Part shown: piece after piece, positions 1 through 7,905 of the stretch
How positions within the stretch are numbered: the first letter of the stretch is position 1
Layout: each line of letters opens with the position of its first letter
NCBI GenBank assembly: GCA_002338505.1
Contig: DDIK01000167.1
Span: 1-30,154 of the forward strand
DNA: 30,154 nucleotides
Reading direction: 5' to 3'
Source: Bacteriovorax sp. UBA1852
GTDB lineage: Bacteria; Bdellovibrionota; Bacteriovoracia; Bacteriovoracales; Bacteriovoracaceae
Made by a program: the position numbers and the translations under genes
Notes under the pieces: generated by a model
Seen by the model: the letters and a program-made list of their open reading frames with translations, nothing else
Database searches by the model: none
What the model was told of the DNA's origin: nothing

Positions 1-371
1 AATTCAATTGGTTTTCTTCTCATCTATTTTCGCTACCCGAGGGCAACAAAACTTTTACTTTCTATTCAAATGTCAAAGAGCTGTCCGAGACTATAGTAGT
101 GTTTCCACTCTGGCAAGTCTTTTTTTCATATTGGGACAAAAAAAATATCAGCTGTGAAGCGTTTGTTTTTTTGTTTCGCTATGTTTGGGACGAGGGGCAT
201 ATTATGATTTCACTAATGAAACGTCAATACTTTTTTTCTGTTAATAACATTTTTTTTTCTAAAAATATTAAAAACTTATAATTTTAAACTTGTGCTAATA
301 CCAGTCATTAGGGCAACTTACACAAAAACGTAAAAACAACTACTTACGATTGTCGATGTGAGGAGCTTAAT

Positions 372-404
372 ATGAGTATAATTATGAAATATATACATGA
401 ATAA
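372..404 (+). CDS. possible 10-codon micro-ORF before a hairpin
   Basis: The frame reads MSIIMKYIHE and stops at 404. A strong GAGGAG lies about 6 bases upstream of ATG 372, and the hairpin at 407-433 starts two bases after the stop. A TATAAT at 277-282 could start the transcript. The arrangement resembles a leader peptide or an sRNA with a peptide, but no downstream plus-strand gene exists for it to regulate, since pheT is on the other strand. It may be chance in AT-rich DNA. Confidence 0.2.
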   Translation: MSIIMKYIHE

Positions 405-406
405 AA

Positions 407-433
407 AAAGGCCCTCAAAAAATGAGGGCCTTT
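407..433 (-). terminator. rho-independent terminator of pheT
   Basis: An 11-bp perfect stem (407-417 with 423-433, core GGCCCTCA/TGAGGGCC) closes a five-A loop. On the minus strand the hairpin is followed by a T-run (the A-run at 403-409 on plus), and it lies about 30 bases past the pheT stop. On the plus strand the following bases (TTTCTCTG) give a poorer T-tract, so it may act weakly in both directions. Confidence 0.85.
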
Positions 434-465
434 CTCTGTAAAACGATAAATTTTGAAATTTTTGA

Positions 466-2895
466 TTAACTTTTTAGTGGAAAACCTGCTTTTTCGAGTA
501 GCTCAACAATCTTATTACTCGCATCTGTAATAAGTTCACCACTTAATGTCTTATCTTTATCAAGAAAACTTGCCTTAATTGTTACGGCCTTCCTTCCATC
601 TTCCATATTAAAGACGTCTGCAATCTTTAAATTTGTAAGTTCTTTAACTTTTAATTTCTTAAGTGAAGAGAGAATGGTTTCCACTGGAACATCTGAGTCC
701 GCTACTACAGTACAATCAAAGTCTGATCCAGGAAACTTTGGAAGAGGACTATATTTAACCTTGTCTTTTAGTTCCCTATTCTCAAAAGAACTTAAATCAA
801 TGAAAGCTAATGTAAGATGTCCCTTGATTTTAAATGACTTTAAAACAATAGGGTGTACGCTTAGGACAACACCATCTAGTTTTCCTTGAATACGAATATT
901 TCTAAATTCATAAGGGTGAACGCCAAGCCACTTCTCATCAACAACGTTGTTTTTGAACTTTGGATTCTTTTCACTGAATTGGGCATTTATATTGAGATTA
1001 CTTAAGAGTCTCTCGACATCATTCATCACATTCATAAATGGTGTTTCAGATTTTGAATATTGAGCGATACCAAGAATGCTCTTTTCTTTGAAGAAGTCTT
1101 TGTCATTATCTTGGCCATGATAAGTTCTACCAACTTCGAAGAATTTAAATTCATCAACGTTTTTTACGTTCTTAGCGCTCGCCTCAAGAAAACTAGGGAT
1201 CATAGTAGTACGCATGAAACTGTGATCGTGAGAGAGGGCATTAATGAGCTCTAACTGGCCTGGATTATCATACATGGCCTTCTTAAGGAGCTTCTCCCCT
1301 ATCATGGGATAAGTCATCACTTCAAAACTATCAGCGTTGTAGGCCATGAAGTTTCTAATCTTTCTGTGAAGTTTAGCAGAAGGTGTCAGCTTCGTGGGTC
1401 TGACATCGAGCTTAGGAGAGACCTCTTCGATATTATCAAAGCCTATAACACGTCCTATCTCCTCAACAAGGCATGATTCACACTCAACATCTTTGGTGGC
1501 CCTAAAACTAGGTACAGTGACTTCAAAAGAGCTCTCATCACCTGTCACTATAAATGCTAGGGATTCAAAGATTGATTTCATTTGGTCAAAAGAAATATCT
1601 TTTCCAAGAGATTTATTAATCGAATCCTTAGAAGATTTAATTTTAATCGTTTCAATCTTACTTAAGTCGGGACCGTCGTATTGAATCTCGCCACAAACTT
1701 TTGCTTGAGGACATGACTTTAAAACGTATTCGAGAGTTCGCAAGAGAGTACGCTTTAATAAGAGAGAATCTAGAGTCTTTTCATAACGGGAAGATGAATC
1801 AGTTCTTAAACCTAAGCGAGTAGAAGTACTTCTCACTTCGCTGGCTTTCCAATTTGCAACTTCAATGAATATCTTAGAAGTGTTCTCGTCAACTCCACTA
1901 TTAAGTCCTCCCATGATTCCAGCTAGTACAAGAGGCTTATTCGCATCTCCTATAATAGTATCACCAGGGATGAGTGTTCTATCGATCTCATCAAGAGTTT
2001 TAAAAGTAGTTTCTTCTGTGATTGTTTTAATGTGTACCTGATCACCTTCAATCTTTTCGCGATCAAAGATATGAAGAGGGATACCGAGTTCAAGCATGAC
2101 GTAATTAGAAATATCAACAATATTATTAATGGGCCTTAAGCCTACGGCCGTGAGACGTTTACGCATCCATAGAGGTGACTCCTCAACCTTTACTCCATCG
2201 ACACTGATACCAAAGTAGCCAAGAGAACTTGTGTTCTCATCAACTTTAATTTTTATAGGAGCAGCGTCTTTCGTTTGAAGACCAAGAAAAGACTTTTCCC
2301 ACTCATCTGTAAAAGGTTCTTTAAGTGGGTTCTTAAAAACAGTGGCAAATTCTCTCGCTAATCCATAGTGTCCCCAGAGATCAGGTCTGTGGGTAAGGGA
2401 TTTATTATCAACATCTAATAAGACGTCTTTTGATTCATTGAAAAGCTCTAGCATTGTCATACCAAGCTTAGCATCTGCATCTAATTCCATAATACCTGCT
2501 GATTCTTCAGCAAAGCCTAATTCTTCTTCAGAGCAGAGCATGCCTTCTGATAGGACACCACGAATTTTCTTAGGCTCTAGGGTTAGTCCATTTGGTAGAG
2601 TGACACCTAAAGGTGCGTATGCGGTCTTCATACCAATTGAAACGTTAGCGGCACCACAGACCACTTGAAACTTATCTGCGCCATTTGTAAAAGTGACGAG
2701 GTTTAATTTATCGGCCTCAGGGTGCTTTTCTTTTTCTAAGACTTCGACGACGGTTATCTTTTCAAAATGGTCTCCAATCGTCATGACGTCTTCAACTTCT
2801 GCGGTTGCTAAAGTGAATTTTTCACCGAGCTCTTTTGGTGACATATCTGTAGGTAAATTTACAAAATCTTTGATCCAATCAATGCTGATTAACAT
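466..2895 (-). CDS. pheT: phenylalanyl-tRNA synthetase beta subunit
   Basis: PheT is the beta subunit of the cytoplasmic alpha2-beta2 enzyme that charges tRNA-Phe. The 809-aa length matches the usual bacterial size of about 790-810. From N to C terminus I can see the EMAP-like tRNA-binding domain (residues about 40-150, with HPEADKLNLV and VVCGAANV), the B3/B4 editing region (about 210-380), the B5 domain (about 400-475), the catalytic-like core, and a C-terminal FDX-ACB anticodon-binding domain (about 715-809, starting KFPGSDFDCTVV). The ATG at 2895 has a good AAAGGAA about 7 bases upstream. Only 19 bases separate it from the pheS stop, so the two genes are one operon. The two genes share nearly the same leader just before the ATG (AGAAAGGA then ATATTCATG). 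A terminator follows at 407-433. Confidence 0.97.
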   Translation of the reverse strand: MLISIDWIKDFVNLPTDMSPKELGEKFTLATAEVEDVMTIGDHFEKITVVEVLEKEKHPEADKLNLVTFTNGADKFQVVCGAANVSIGMKTAYAPLGVTLPNGLTLEPKKIRGVLSEGMLCSEEELGFAEESAGIMELDADAKLGMTMLELFNESKDVLLDVDNKSLTHRPDLWGHYGLAREFATVFKNPLKEPFTDEWEKSFLGLQTKDAAPIKIKVDENTSSLGYFGISVDGVKVEESPLWMRKRLTAVGLRPINNIVDISNYVMLELGIPLHIFDREKIEGDQVHIKTITEETTFKTLDEIDRTLIPGDTIIGDANKPLVLAGIMGGLNSGVDENTSKIFIEVANWKASEVRSTSTRLGLRTDSSSRYEKTLDSLLLKRTLLRTLEYVLKSCPQAKVCGEIQYDGPDLSKIETIKIKSSKDSINKSLGKDISFDQMKSIFESLAFIVTGDESSFEVTVPSFRATKDVECESCLVEEIGRVIGFDNIEEVSPKLDVRPTKLTPSAKLHRKIRNFMAYNADSFEVMTYPMIGEKLLKKAMYDNPGQLELINALSHDHSFMRTTMIPSFLEASAKNVKNVDEFKFFEVGRTYHGQDNDKDFFKEKSILGIAQYSKSETPFMNVMNDVERLLSNLNINAQFSEKNPKFKNNVVDEKWLGVHPYEFRNIRIQGKLDGVVLSVHPIVLKSFKIKGHLTLAFIDLSSFENRELKDKVKYSPLPKFPGSDFDCTVVADSDVPVETILSSLKKLKVKELTNLKIADVFNMEDGRKAVTIKASFLDKDKTLSGELITDASNKIVELLEKAGFPLKS

Positions 2896-2914
2896 GAATA
2901 TTCCTTTCTATTAT

Positions 2915-3976
2915 TTAGTATTCTTTAAATTGTGAGTTAAAACGAAGATCACCACTTTGAAGGTGTCTGATATCTTCGATTCCGTATTTCATCATAACCA
3001 GTCGATCAAGGCCTAAACCAAATGCAAAACCATTGTATTCATCAGGATCGATTCCGCCTGCGCGTAAAACATTTGGATGAACCATTCCACATGGAAGAAG
3101 CTCTACCCAGCCAACTTGTTTACAAACGGAGCAGCCTTTTCCTTTACACACTTGGCATTCGATATCGAGCTCAAAGCCTGGCTCAACGAAAGGAAAGTAA
3201 CCTGGTCTCAGTCTAACTTTGACGTCTTTTTTAAAAATCTCTTTAAGAGTTTGCCTCATAAAATAGATGAGATTAGCGACACTGATGTCTTTTCCAACCA
3301 TCATACCTTCGAGTTGTTGAAAGACCATTTCATGAGACGCGTCTGTTCTTTCGCATCGAAAAACGGTCCCTGGAGCGATGAAGCGAAAAGGGGGCTTTCT
3401 TGATTGCATACCTCTTACTTGAATAGTTGAAGTATGAGTTCTTAGAAGGTGCTTATTACCCTCCTCAGACTTCTCGTCTTTAAACCAGAAAGTATCTTGC
3501 ATATCTCTTGCAGGATGGTCTCCAGGAATATTGAGTGCCTCGAAATTATAATATTCAGTTTCGATATGAGGCCCATCAAGGACTTCAAAGCCCATTGAGA
3601 GAAATATGTCTTCAATTTCTTGGCGAATGAGCGTTCGTGGATGAAGGCCTCCGTGTTTTTGATTACTCGCCTTTAATGAATCCGTGTAAGTGATATCTAT
3701 TTTATTTTTTGCGAGCTTTTCATTGATTTCTTTAAGTTCAATTTCAGAGAGCTTCTTTGCAATGATATCTTGAATGTCATTTTTAATTTTATTAGCGACA
3801 GGGCCAATTTCTTTTCTCTGTTCAGGTGTTGCGTCTTTTAGAGACTTAAGTATCTCTGAGATCTTACCTTTCTTACCGAGGTAAGTAGACTTGAGGTTTA
3901 GAACATCGGGCATCACAGCTAAGTCACTTATTTCTTCTTTAAAAGATTCATAAGCTTTGTTCAAATTATCGATCAT
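2915..3976 (-). CDS. pheS: phenylalanyl-tRNA synthetase alpha subunit
   Basis: PheS is the catalytic alpha subunit, a class II synthetase that makes Phe-AMP and transfers Phe to tRNA. The 353-aa protein has an N-terminal coiled-coil arm (residues about 1-90), then the class II core: motif 2 around FRCERTDASHEMVFQQLEG and motif 3 at the C terminus (FGLGLDRLVMMKYG). The open frame continues upstream to 4093, but those codons cross a terminator hairpin and do not look like protein. I choose ATG 3976 because AAAGGA lies about 8 bases upstream and the protein then begins MIDNLNKAYESF, as is normal for PheS. The gene is followed 19 bases later by pheT. Confidence 0.96.
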   Translation of the reverse strand: MIDNLNKAYESFKEEISDLAVMPDVLNLKSTYLGKKGKISEILKSLKDATPEQRKEIGPVANKIKNDIQDIIAKKLSEIELKEINEKLAKNKIDITYTDSLKASNQKHGGLHPRTLIRQEIEDIFLSMGFEVLDGPHIETEYYNFEALNIPGDHPARDMQDTFWFKDEKSEEGNKHLLRTHTSTIQVRGMQSRKPPFRFIAPGTVFRCERTDASHEMVFQQLEGMMVGKDISVANLIYFMRQTLKEIFKKDVKVRLRPGYFPFVEPGFELDIECQVCKGKGCSVCKQVGWVELLPCGMVHPNVLRAGGIDPDEYNGFAFGLGLDRLVMMKYGIEDIRHLQSGDLRFNSQFKEY

Positions 3977-4013
3977 GAATATTATCCTTTCTATTATGAA
4001 TATATAACAGGAT

Positions 4014-4042
4014 TTTATTCCATGAATCCTTCGTAAAATCAA
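4014..4042 (-). promoter_or_regulatory. possible pheST promoter
   Basis: On the minus strand, just after the terminator hairpin, TTGATT (4042-4037) is followed after 17 bases by AATAAA (4019-4014), each matching four of six sigma-70 consensus positions. It would start transcription near 4007, about 30 bases before the pheS ATG. Its position between the hairpin and pheS fits an operon with its own promoter, but the match is modest. Confidence 0.35.
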
Positions 4043-4054
4043 GGACCTGGGCGC

Positions 4055-4080
4055 AAAAAAGGCCTTCGGATGAAGGCCTT
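4055..4080 (-). terminator. rho-independent terminator upstream of pheS
   Basis: A 9-bp stem (4059-4067 with 4072-4080, AAGGCCTTC/GAAGGCCTT) with a four-base loop is followed on the minus strand by six Ts (the A-run 4055-4060). It lies 80 bases upstream of the pheS ATG, in the pheS direction. It can end the RNA coming from 4413, or act as an attenuator of pheST. No Phe-rich leader peptide and no T-box sequence (GGGTGGNACC) precede it, so I favour the first reading. Confidence 0.8.
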
Positions 4081-4413
4081 CGATGTATAACATACAAGTA
4101 AGTAAGTTTAGAATGTTTGTAAGTAATTAACTAAAGAGCAAGTGTCTTAAACAACCTCCCGGTATCATTGCTCTTAAATTCTAAAAAAGAAAAAGACTAA
4201 ATCATTCTCTAAGCAGAACCTCCCTAAAGACACAACTCACTCCGCTCAAGGCACAATGCCAGAACAGACCCGATCGACGTTAGACACTACGTCACAGTGA
4301 GCCGCCCTTAACCGTTTCGGCAACAAATAACACATAGAAAATCTCCCTTAGTGCATATGCGTTGCTCCTTGATCCTTTCGAAACCAAGTCGCCTTTTCGA
4401 CGGGTTTTCATTA
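4056..4413 (-). ncRNA. candidate structured RNA, about 355 nt, family unknown
   Basis: This gap between the DUF4416 gene and pheS has no plausible protein gene but many signs of a folded RNA on the minus strand. A promoter lies at 4448-4420 and a terminator at 4080-4055. Bases 4320-4231 are 50/90 G+C, well above the AT-rich surroundings. Helices visible in order: a 5' hairpin of GTCG/CGAC inside AAACC/GGTTT (about 4409-4381); CTCACT/AGTGAG (4301-4296 with 4241-4236) closing over GACGT/ACGTC and GGCA/TGCC hairpins; and an 8-bp AAGAGCAA/TTGCTCTT stem (4175-4168 with 4141-4134). A 7-base segment GTGTCTT (4233-4227) can pair with the loop of that last stem as a pseudoknot. The motif GGGAGGTT occurs twice and GGA six times. 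I find no tmRNA, RNase P, SRP or T-box signature. It could also be a long pheST leader. Confidence 0.5.
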
Positions 4414-4419
4414 ATAACT

Positions 4420-4448
4420 ATGCTAAGTTCACTCTAGATTTGGTTCAA
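4420..4448 (-). promoter_or_regulatory. sigma-70-like promoter of the RNA region
   Basis: TTGAAC (4448-4443) and TAGCAT (4425-4420) on the minus strand are separated by exactly 17 bases and match four of six positions each. The -35 overlaps the last codons of the DUF4416 gene. The predicted start is near 4413, just before the 5' hairpin of the candidate RNA. Confidence 0.4.
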
Positions 4449-4993
4449 AGATTTTTCTTAAAAAAGTTGATTTCTCTTATGATATTGAAGGCTTGGATAA
4501 TCTCATCGTGACCGTAGTCAGGGTAAGACCATGGCAACTTTTTAAAGGATTTTGCCTCATATTGATAACAGAGCTCGCCATAAACGCCCTGATCTAAGTA
4601 TATTCGATGACTATAGGGCTTACCTGTGGCCAAGACCATTTGGGAAGATGAGATATATCCTGGGTCTAAATTGAAAGTTCTTGCTTCTTTTTTGAGATTT
4701 TGTCGTTCAAGAGAATCGCATTTGATTTTTAGGGAGACGAGGCTCGTTAGATCATTAAGAGAGGTTGAAAAAATGAAAAGCCTAGAGAGATCTGGTCCCA
4801 TTTCTTTGGAATAATAATCTTTCATGGGAAAAAAATGATTCTTATATGTTGTGAAGGATTCAAAGTATGCGGGAAACTTTTCTTTGAAACTCTCTTTTAT
4901 GTATGAAAGTAATTCTTGCTCACTCCAAGTATTGCTATCATACAGACAACTTAAGAAGAAAACGGCCTGGTCAGGATTTTTTAAATCAGACAT
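4445..4993 (-). CDS. DUF4416 family protein
   Basis: This is a 182-aa cytoplasmic protein with no signal peptide or membrane segment. I recognise DUF4416 from the spaced motifs YYSKEMGPDLSR (about 59-71), RTFNLDPGYIS, the VLATGKPYSHRIYL stretch and a late PWSYPDYG. The family has no established biochemical role that I know. It lies 20 bases after the heptose kinase gene and in the same direction, so it is probably the last gene of the LPS heptose operon. Its ATG sits in a 10-base tandem duplication (4987-5006) that creates a second, out-of-frame ATG at 5003. That decoy frame reads five codons and stops at 4986, overlapping the real start. No strong Shine-Dalgarno is present, so translation may depend on coupling. 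Confidence 0.85.
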   Translation of the reverse strand: MSDLKNPDQAVFFLSCLYDSNTWSEQELLSYIKESFKEKFPAYFESFTTYKNHFFPMKDYYSKEMGPDLSRLFIFSTSLNDLTSLVSLKIKCDSLERQNLKKEARTFNLDPGYISSSQMVLATGKPYSHRIYLDQGVYGELCYQYEAKSFKKLPWSYPDYGHDEIIQAFNIIREINFFKKNL

Positions 4994-5006
4994 CTTCAGA
5001 CATCTT
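4987..5006. repeat. 10-bp tandem duplication at the DUF4416 start
   Basis: CAGACATCTT occurs twice head to tail. Read on minus, each copy contains ATGTCTG. The copy nearer DUF4416 supplies its start codon, and the other supplies an out-of-frame ATG. Confidence 0.9.
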
Positions 5007-5013
5007 CAGGTAT

Positions 5014-6039
5014 CTAATGATTGAATTTCTTACTGATAAACTCAAAGTGTGCCTTTAATTCATCAGTTGAAACAGTCGCTGTACCTTTCTTTCCTACAAC
5101 GACACCTGAACCACAATTACTTATCCAAGCGGCTTCTTTTAAAGACGCACCAGACATGAGTGCCGAGACAATCAAGGAGATGGCCGTATCCCCTGCTCCG
5201 GAGACATCATAGACTTCATTAGCAACTGTTGGAATAAAGTGTGTTTTATCATCAAGTTTAGTATCAATCATGGCCATACCTTGAGCGCCAAGAGTGATAA
5301 TTAATTTTTCAAGTTCTAGTTTTTCTACAAGGAGATGGGCCACTTTCTCAATATCAAACTCTCCTTCATAACCAAGGGATTTGGCCATAAGCTCAGCTTC
5401 TGAGCGGTTTGGCTTTAAGAGATGGACACCTTTGTAATACATAGGAGGAGTGGTTCTACTTGGATCAACAGCAATAAAGACATTCTTTTCTTTTAATTCA
5501 CTAATAAGACTTGGTGTAAGAGTCTTTGTGAAAGTTCCCTTTGCATAGTCCTCTAAGATAACAGCGTCATGCTCTTCGGAGAGGTCTCTGACTCGGGCGA
5601 TGACTTTCTTTTCAACGCTTGGTGAAATATCTTTCTTTGATTCATAATCAATGCGGCAGATTTGCTGCATGTCTGTGACAACACGCTCTTTGAAAACTGT
5701 TGGCCTCTCATCGCATCTGACAACTCCCCATGTTGAGAGATCAGACTCTTCAAGTAGGTTTTCAAACACATCGGCATTTTGATCATCACCAACAATTCCA
5801 CACAGAGTCGACTTAATCCCTAGGGCCTTGAGGTTATCTGAAATATTGGCAGCAAGACCTAACTTGAGCCATTCCTTCTTTACTTCGATAAGTGGAACTG
5901 GAGCTTCTGGTGATATACGATTGACGACACCTTGGGTGTATTTGTCGATACCAACATCACCGATAACAAAAATAGGTTTTAAATCATTAAATTTAGAAAC
6001 GAGCTCATTAAATCTATTAACGCTTACATCTAGGCCCAT
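5014..6039 (-). CDS. hldA: D-glycero-beta-D-manno-heptose-7-phosphate kinase, kinase-only form (PfkB family)
   Basis: The enzyme phosphorylates heptose 7-phosphate at C1 in the ADP-heptose pathway for LPS inner core. The 341-aa protein is a complete PfkB/ribokinase fold: N-terminal FVIGDVGIDKYTQGVVNRIS, then the family's SPEAPVP (43-49), DPSR (192-195), NRSE (211-214) and the catalytic GAGD anion hole (281-284). It matches only the kinase half of bifunctional HldE (RfaE). The C-terminal nucleotidyltransferase half, about 130 residues in HldE, is absent and not encoded elsewhere here. The usual GGAAN substrate-loop motif reads GLAAN (61-65). Its ATG overlaps the stop of the upstream glycosyltransferase by one base (TAATG), with a GGAGAA ribosome site, so translation is probably coupled. 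Kinase specificity within PfkB is inferred from the RfaE-like N terminus and the neighbours. Confidence 0.88.
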   Translation of the reverse strand: MGLDVSVNRFNELVSKFNDLKPIFVIGDVGIDKYTQGVVNRISPEAPVPLIEVKKEWLKLGLAANISDNLKALGIKSTLCGIVGDDQNADVFENLLEESDLSTWGVVRCDERPTVFKERVVTDMQQICRIDYESKKDISPSVEKKVIARVRDLSEEHDAVILEDYAKGTFTKTLTPSLISELKEKNVFIAVDPSRTTPPMYYKGVHLLKPNRSEAELMAKSLGYEGEFDIEKVAHLLVEKLELEKLIITLGAQGMAMIDTKLDDKTHFIPTVANEVYDVSGAGDTAISLIVSALMSGASLKEAAWISNCGSGVVVGKKGTATVSTDELKAHFEFISKKFNH

Positions 6040-7112
6040 TATTTCTCCAGTATAGTAATTAATTTATTAAATATATCTTCGACCTCTATTTTATCCATAC
6101 ATGGAAAATATGGACAGGCCTGTTTAGCGCATTTTACTTCCTCACCACAAACGACGTCAGGATTTACAACATCTATTGTGTTCTTACCAATCGGGGCCCA
6201 CCTTATCGATGACTGGGCCTTTATAGGAGAATAGATTCCCACTAGAGGCACATTTAATACGGCCGCTAAATGTGTAGTTCCCGTACTAGGGCCAAGAAAG
6301 GCTTTTGCATGAGAGAGGATATTCATATAACTTTCTAATCCCTCTACTGAGCCATCGAAAAAAAGAGTACACTTTTTTAGCTGCTCGTCTTGAGAAACAG
6401 CTTCTCTAATTTGAGTGAGATACAGGTTATCTGAAGGTGTGAATGACACGATATAATTATACTTATCATTATATTTTAAGCTGAGTCTTTTAATGAGTTC
6501 AGCGTAATTTCCTGATGGCCAATTAAGTGTGTGCCCTGTCATTCCGGGATGGATGACAATATACTCTCGATTTGGATCAAGATTCTTAGAAGAGAGAAGC
6601 TCTTTGAACTTCTTTATATATTCTTGTTTTCGAGTGAGATTTATTTTTGGTGCGAGGACTTGAAGGTCTTTCTTTTCAAATTCTGTAAGCTCTGCAAGGA
6701 GTTCATTATTGTATTCGATCTCATGCCCTGAAACCTGTGAGCGTCTTTGTCTTACGCCTTTATTCAAAGTGATAAAGCTGCCAATACGTGACTTTATACC
6801 GCCTCTAAAGTTAACACGATTAAACCAAGCAACAAAGTTTGGTGTTTGAGAACCACCCGCATAGAAGTAGTGGGATGGTTTAAAATCATCAAATATTTGA
6901 AAACACTTTCTGAGTTTACGTGGATAAGATTCTTTCTTATTTAAAAAGTAGACCTTATCGATGAAGGGATGATCTTTGTAGATATCTCGACAAATAAATG
7001 ATGTCAGGATTGCAATTTCGGCATCAGGAAACTTTAGCTTTAAGGCCTCGGCCATTGGCATAGTTAATATATTGTCGCCGATGGCGTCAGAGCGATTTAT
7101 TAAGACTTTCAT
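6039..7112 (-). CDS. glycosyltransferase family 9 (heptosyltransferase-like)
   Basis: This 357-aa protein has the WaaC/WaaF/RfaF layout: an N-terminal LINRSDAIGDNILTMPMAEAL (3-23), a central HPGM (188-191) and, in the C-terminal domain, the nucleotide-sugar site GPSTGTTHLAA (274-284). GT9 enzymes move heptose from ADP-heptose onto LPS core at the inner membrane, which fits its place directly before the heptose kinase gene. Near the C terminus is a four-Cys cluster (C322, C328, C333, C337), a feature also seen in other GT9 members. There is no signal peptide, as expected. The gene starts at 7112 inside cmk (26-base overlap) and ends in a one-base overlap with hldA. I cannot tell which acceptor it uses (heptosyltransferase I, II or other). 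Confidence 0.88.
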   Translation of the reverse strand: MKVLINRSDAIGDNILTMPMAEALKLKFPDAEIAILTSFICRDIYKDHPFIDKVYFLNKKESYPRKLRKCFQIFDDFKPSHYFYAGGSQTPNFVAWFNRVNFRGGIKSRIGSFITLNKGVRQRRSQVSGHEIEYNNELLAELTEFEKKDLQVLAPKINLTRKQEYIKKFKELLSSKNLDPNREYIVIHPGMTGHTLNWPSGNYAELIKRLSLKYNDKYNYIVSFTPSDNLYLTQIREAVSQDEQLKKCTLFFDGSVEGLESYMNILSHAKAFLGPSTGTTHLAAVLNVPLVGIYSPIKAQSSIRWAPIGKNTIDVVNPDVVCGEEVKCAKQACPYFPCMDKIEVEDIFNKLITILEK

Positions 7113-7809
7113 CCATACCTATTGCTACATTCAATTCAGAAGCTTTCTTCTTCACCAAATCAACAAGCTTAGTTAAAACACTTTCAATATCCATTGAACT
7201 TGTATCAATTAATTGAGCATCATCAGCTACTTTTAAAGGGGCCACTTCTCTAGAAGTATCCTTCTCGTCGCGCTTTTTGACGTCTTTTATAAGTTGATCG
7301 AGATCAACGCTATTTTCACCGTTCTCGTTTAATTGATCAAGCCTTCTCTTTGCACGTACTTCAATGGAAGCAGTTACGAAGAACTTAATAAATGCAGTTG
7401 GAAAAACTACTGTACCAATATCACGACCTTCCATCACGCAAGGCCTGTCCTTTGCGAGGTCTCTTTGAAAATCTAAAAGAAATTGTCTCACACATGGTAT
7501 ACCAGAGATTATTGAAGCCAGCTTTGAGACATGGTGCTCTCTGATTTCTTCGCTTAGATCTTTACCATTGATCTTGATCAGGGCGCCATCACTAGTCTGA
7601 TATTGGATTTTGATATCTGAAATATATTCTTTCATCGCACTTTCGTCGTGAATATCGATATTATTACTATGAGCTGAATAAGCTAATGCTCTAAACATTG
7701 CGCCTGTGTCAATATAGAGAGTGCCTAGTCTCTGTGCGAGTTTTTTTGCAATCGTGGACTTACCGCTACCGCTTGGACCGTCGATTGCAATCACATTTGT
7801 GTGATTCAT
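7087..7809 (-). CDS. cmk: (d)CMP kinase
   Basis: Cytidylate kinase phosphorylates CMP and dCMP with ATP in the cytoplasm. The 240-aa protein opens with a P-loop GPSGSGKST (11-19), followed by the CMP-binding YIDTGAMFRAL (32-42), GRDIGTVVFP (128-137) and a Lys/Arg-rich lid around 153-188 with the DxxDxSRxxxPL pattern. This matches bacterial Cmk at close to usual length (about 220-230). The ATG at 7809 has AAGGAA about 5 bases upstream. The last 26 bases are shared with the start of the glycosyltransferase gene. Cmk recycles the CMP released by CMP-Kdo transfer, which may explain its linkage to LPS genes here, though cmk occurs in many contexts. Confidence 0.95.
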   Translation of the reverse strand: MNHTNVIAIDGPSGSGKSTIAKKLAQRLGTLYIDTGAMFRALAYSAHSNNIDIHDESAMKEYISDIKIQYQTSDGALIKINGKDLSEEIREHHVSKLASIISGIPCVRQFLLDFQRDLAKDRPCVMEGRDIGTVVFPTAFIKFFVTASIEVRAKRRLDQLNENGENSVDLDQLIKDVKKRDEKDTSREVAPLKVADDAQLIDTSSMDIESVLTKLVDLVKKKASELNVAIGMDESLNKSL

Positions 7810-7905
7810 TGAATTCCTTTTTTCTACTCTACTTTGTGTGTTGTGTGTTTCTAAGGAATCAATTTAGCAAATAATTGGCTTCTTTGACTAGACGCTAAGA
7901 ATAAT

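Larger units (their letters stand above)
1..465. other. AT-rich intergenic region without a convincing gene
   Basis: This stretch lies downstream of pheT and holds no ORF with protein-like composition. An in-frame GTG-started reading frame at 99-281 is rich in Phe and Lys from T- and A-runs and has no Shine-Dalgarno at its start. Two very short frames do have good ribosome binding sites: ATG 204 behind GAGGGG (25 codons) and ATG 372 behind GAGGAG (10 codons, ending at 404). A perfect TATAAT sits at 277-282 but lacks a recognisable -35. A hairpin terminator closes the region at 407-433. A short plus-strand RNA from about 290 to 433 is possible but unproven. Confidence 0.5.

Noticed and set aside
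99..281. 60-aa open frame near the left edge
   Set aside because: GTG start without ribosome site; composition (Phe, Lys, Asn) follows T- and A-runs. Only its last 25 codons have an internal ATG with a good site, noted separately.
3977..4093. 39-codon N-terminal extension of pheS
   Set aside because: It crosses a terminator hairpin, has no ribosome site and does not resemble PheS. ATG 3976 has both a good site and the normal PheS N terminus.
4396..4404. TTCGACGGG on plus, as in the 5' end of tmRNA
   Set aside because: The bases before it do not form a tmRNA acceptor arm, no tag frame or CCA-type 3' end follows, and plus-strand continuation would run into DUF4416. It is part of a small hairpin.
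4292..4411. 39-codon ATG frame in the RNA region, minus strand
   Set aside because: No ribosome site; it would start two bases after the predicted transcript start and lies over conserved-looking helices. It has few Phe codons, so it is not a Phe leader peptide.
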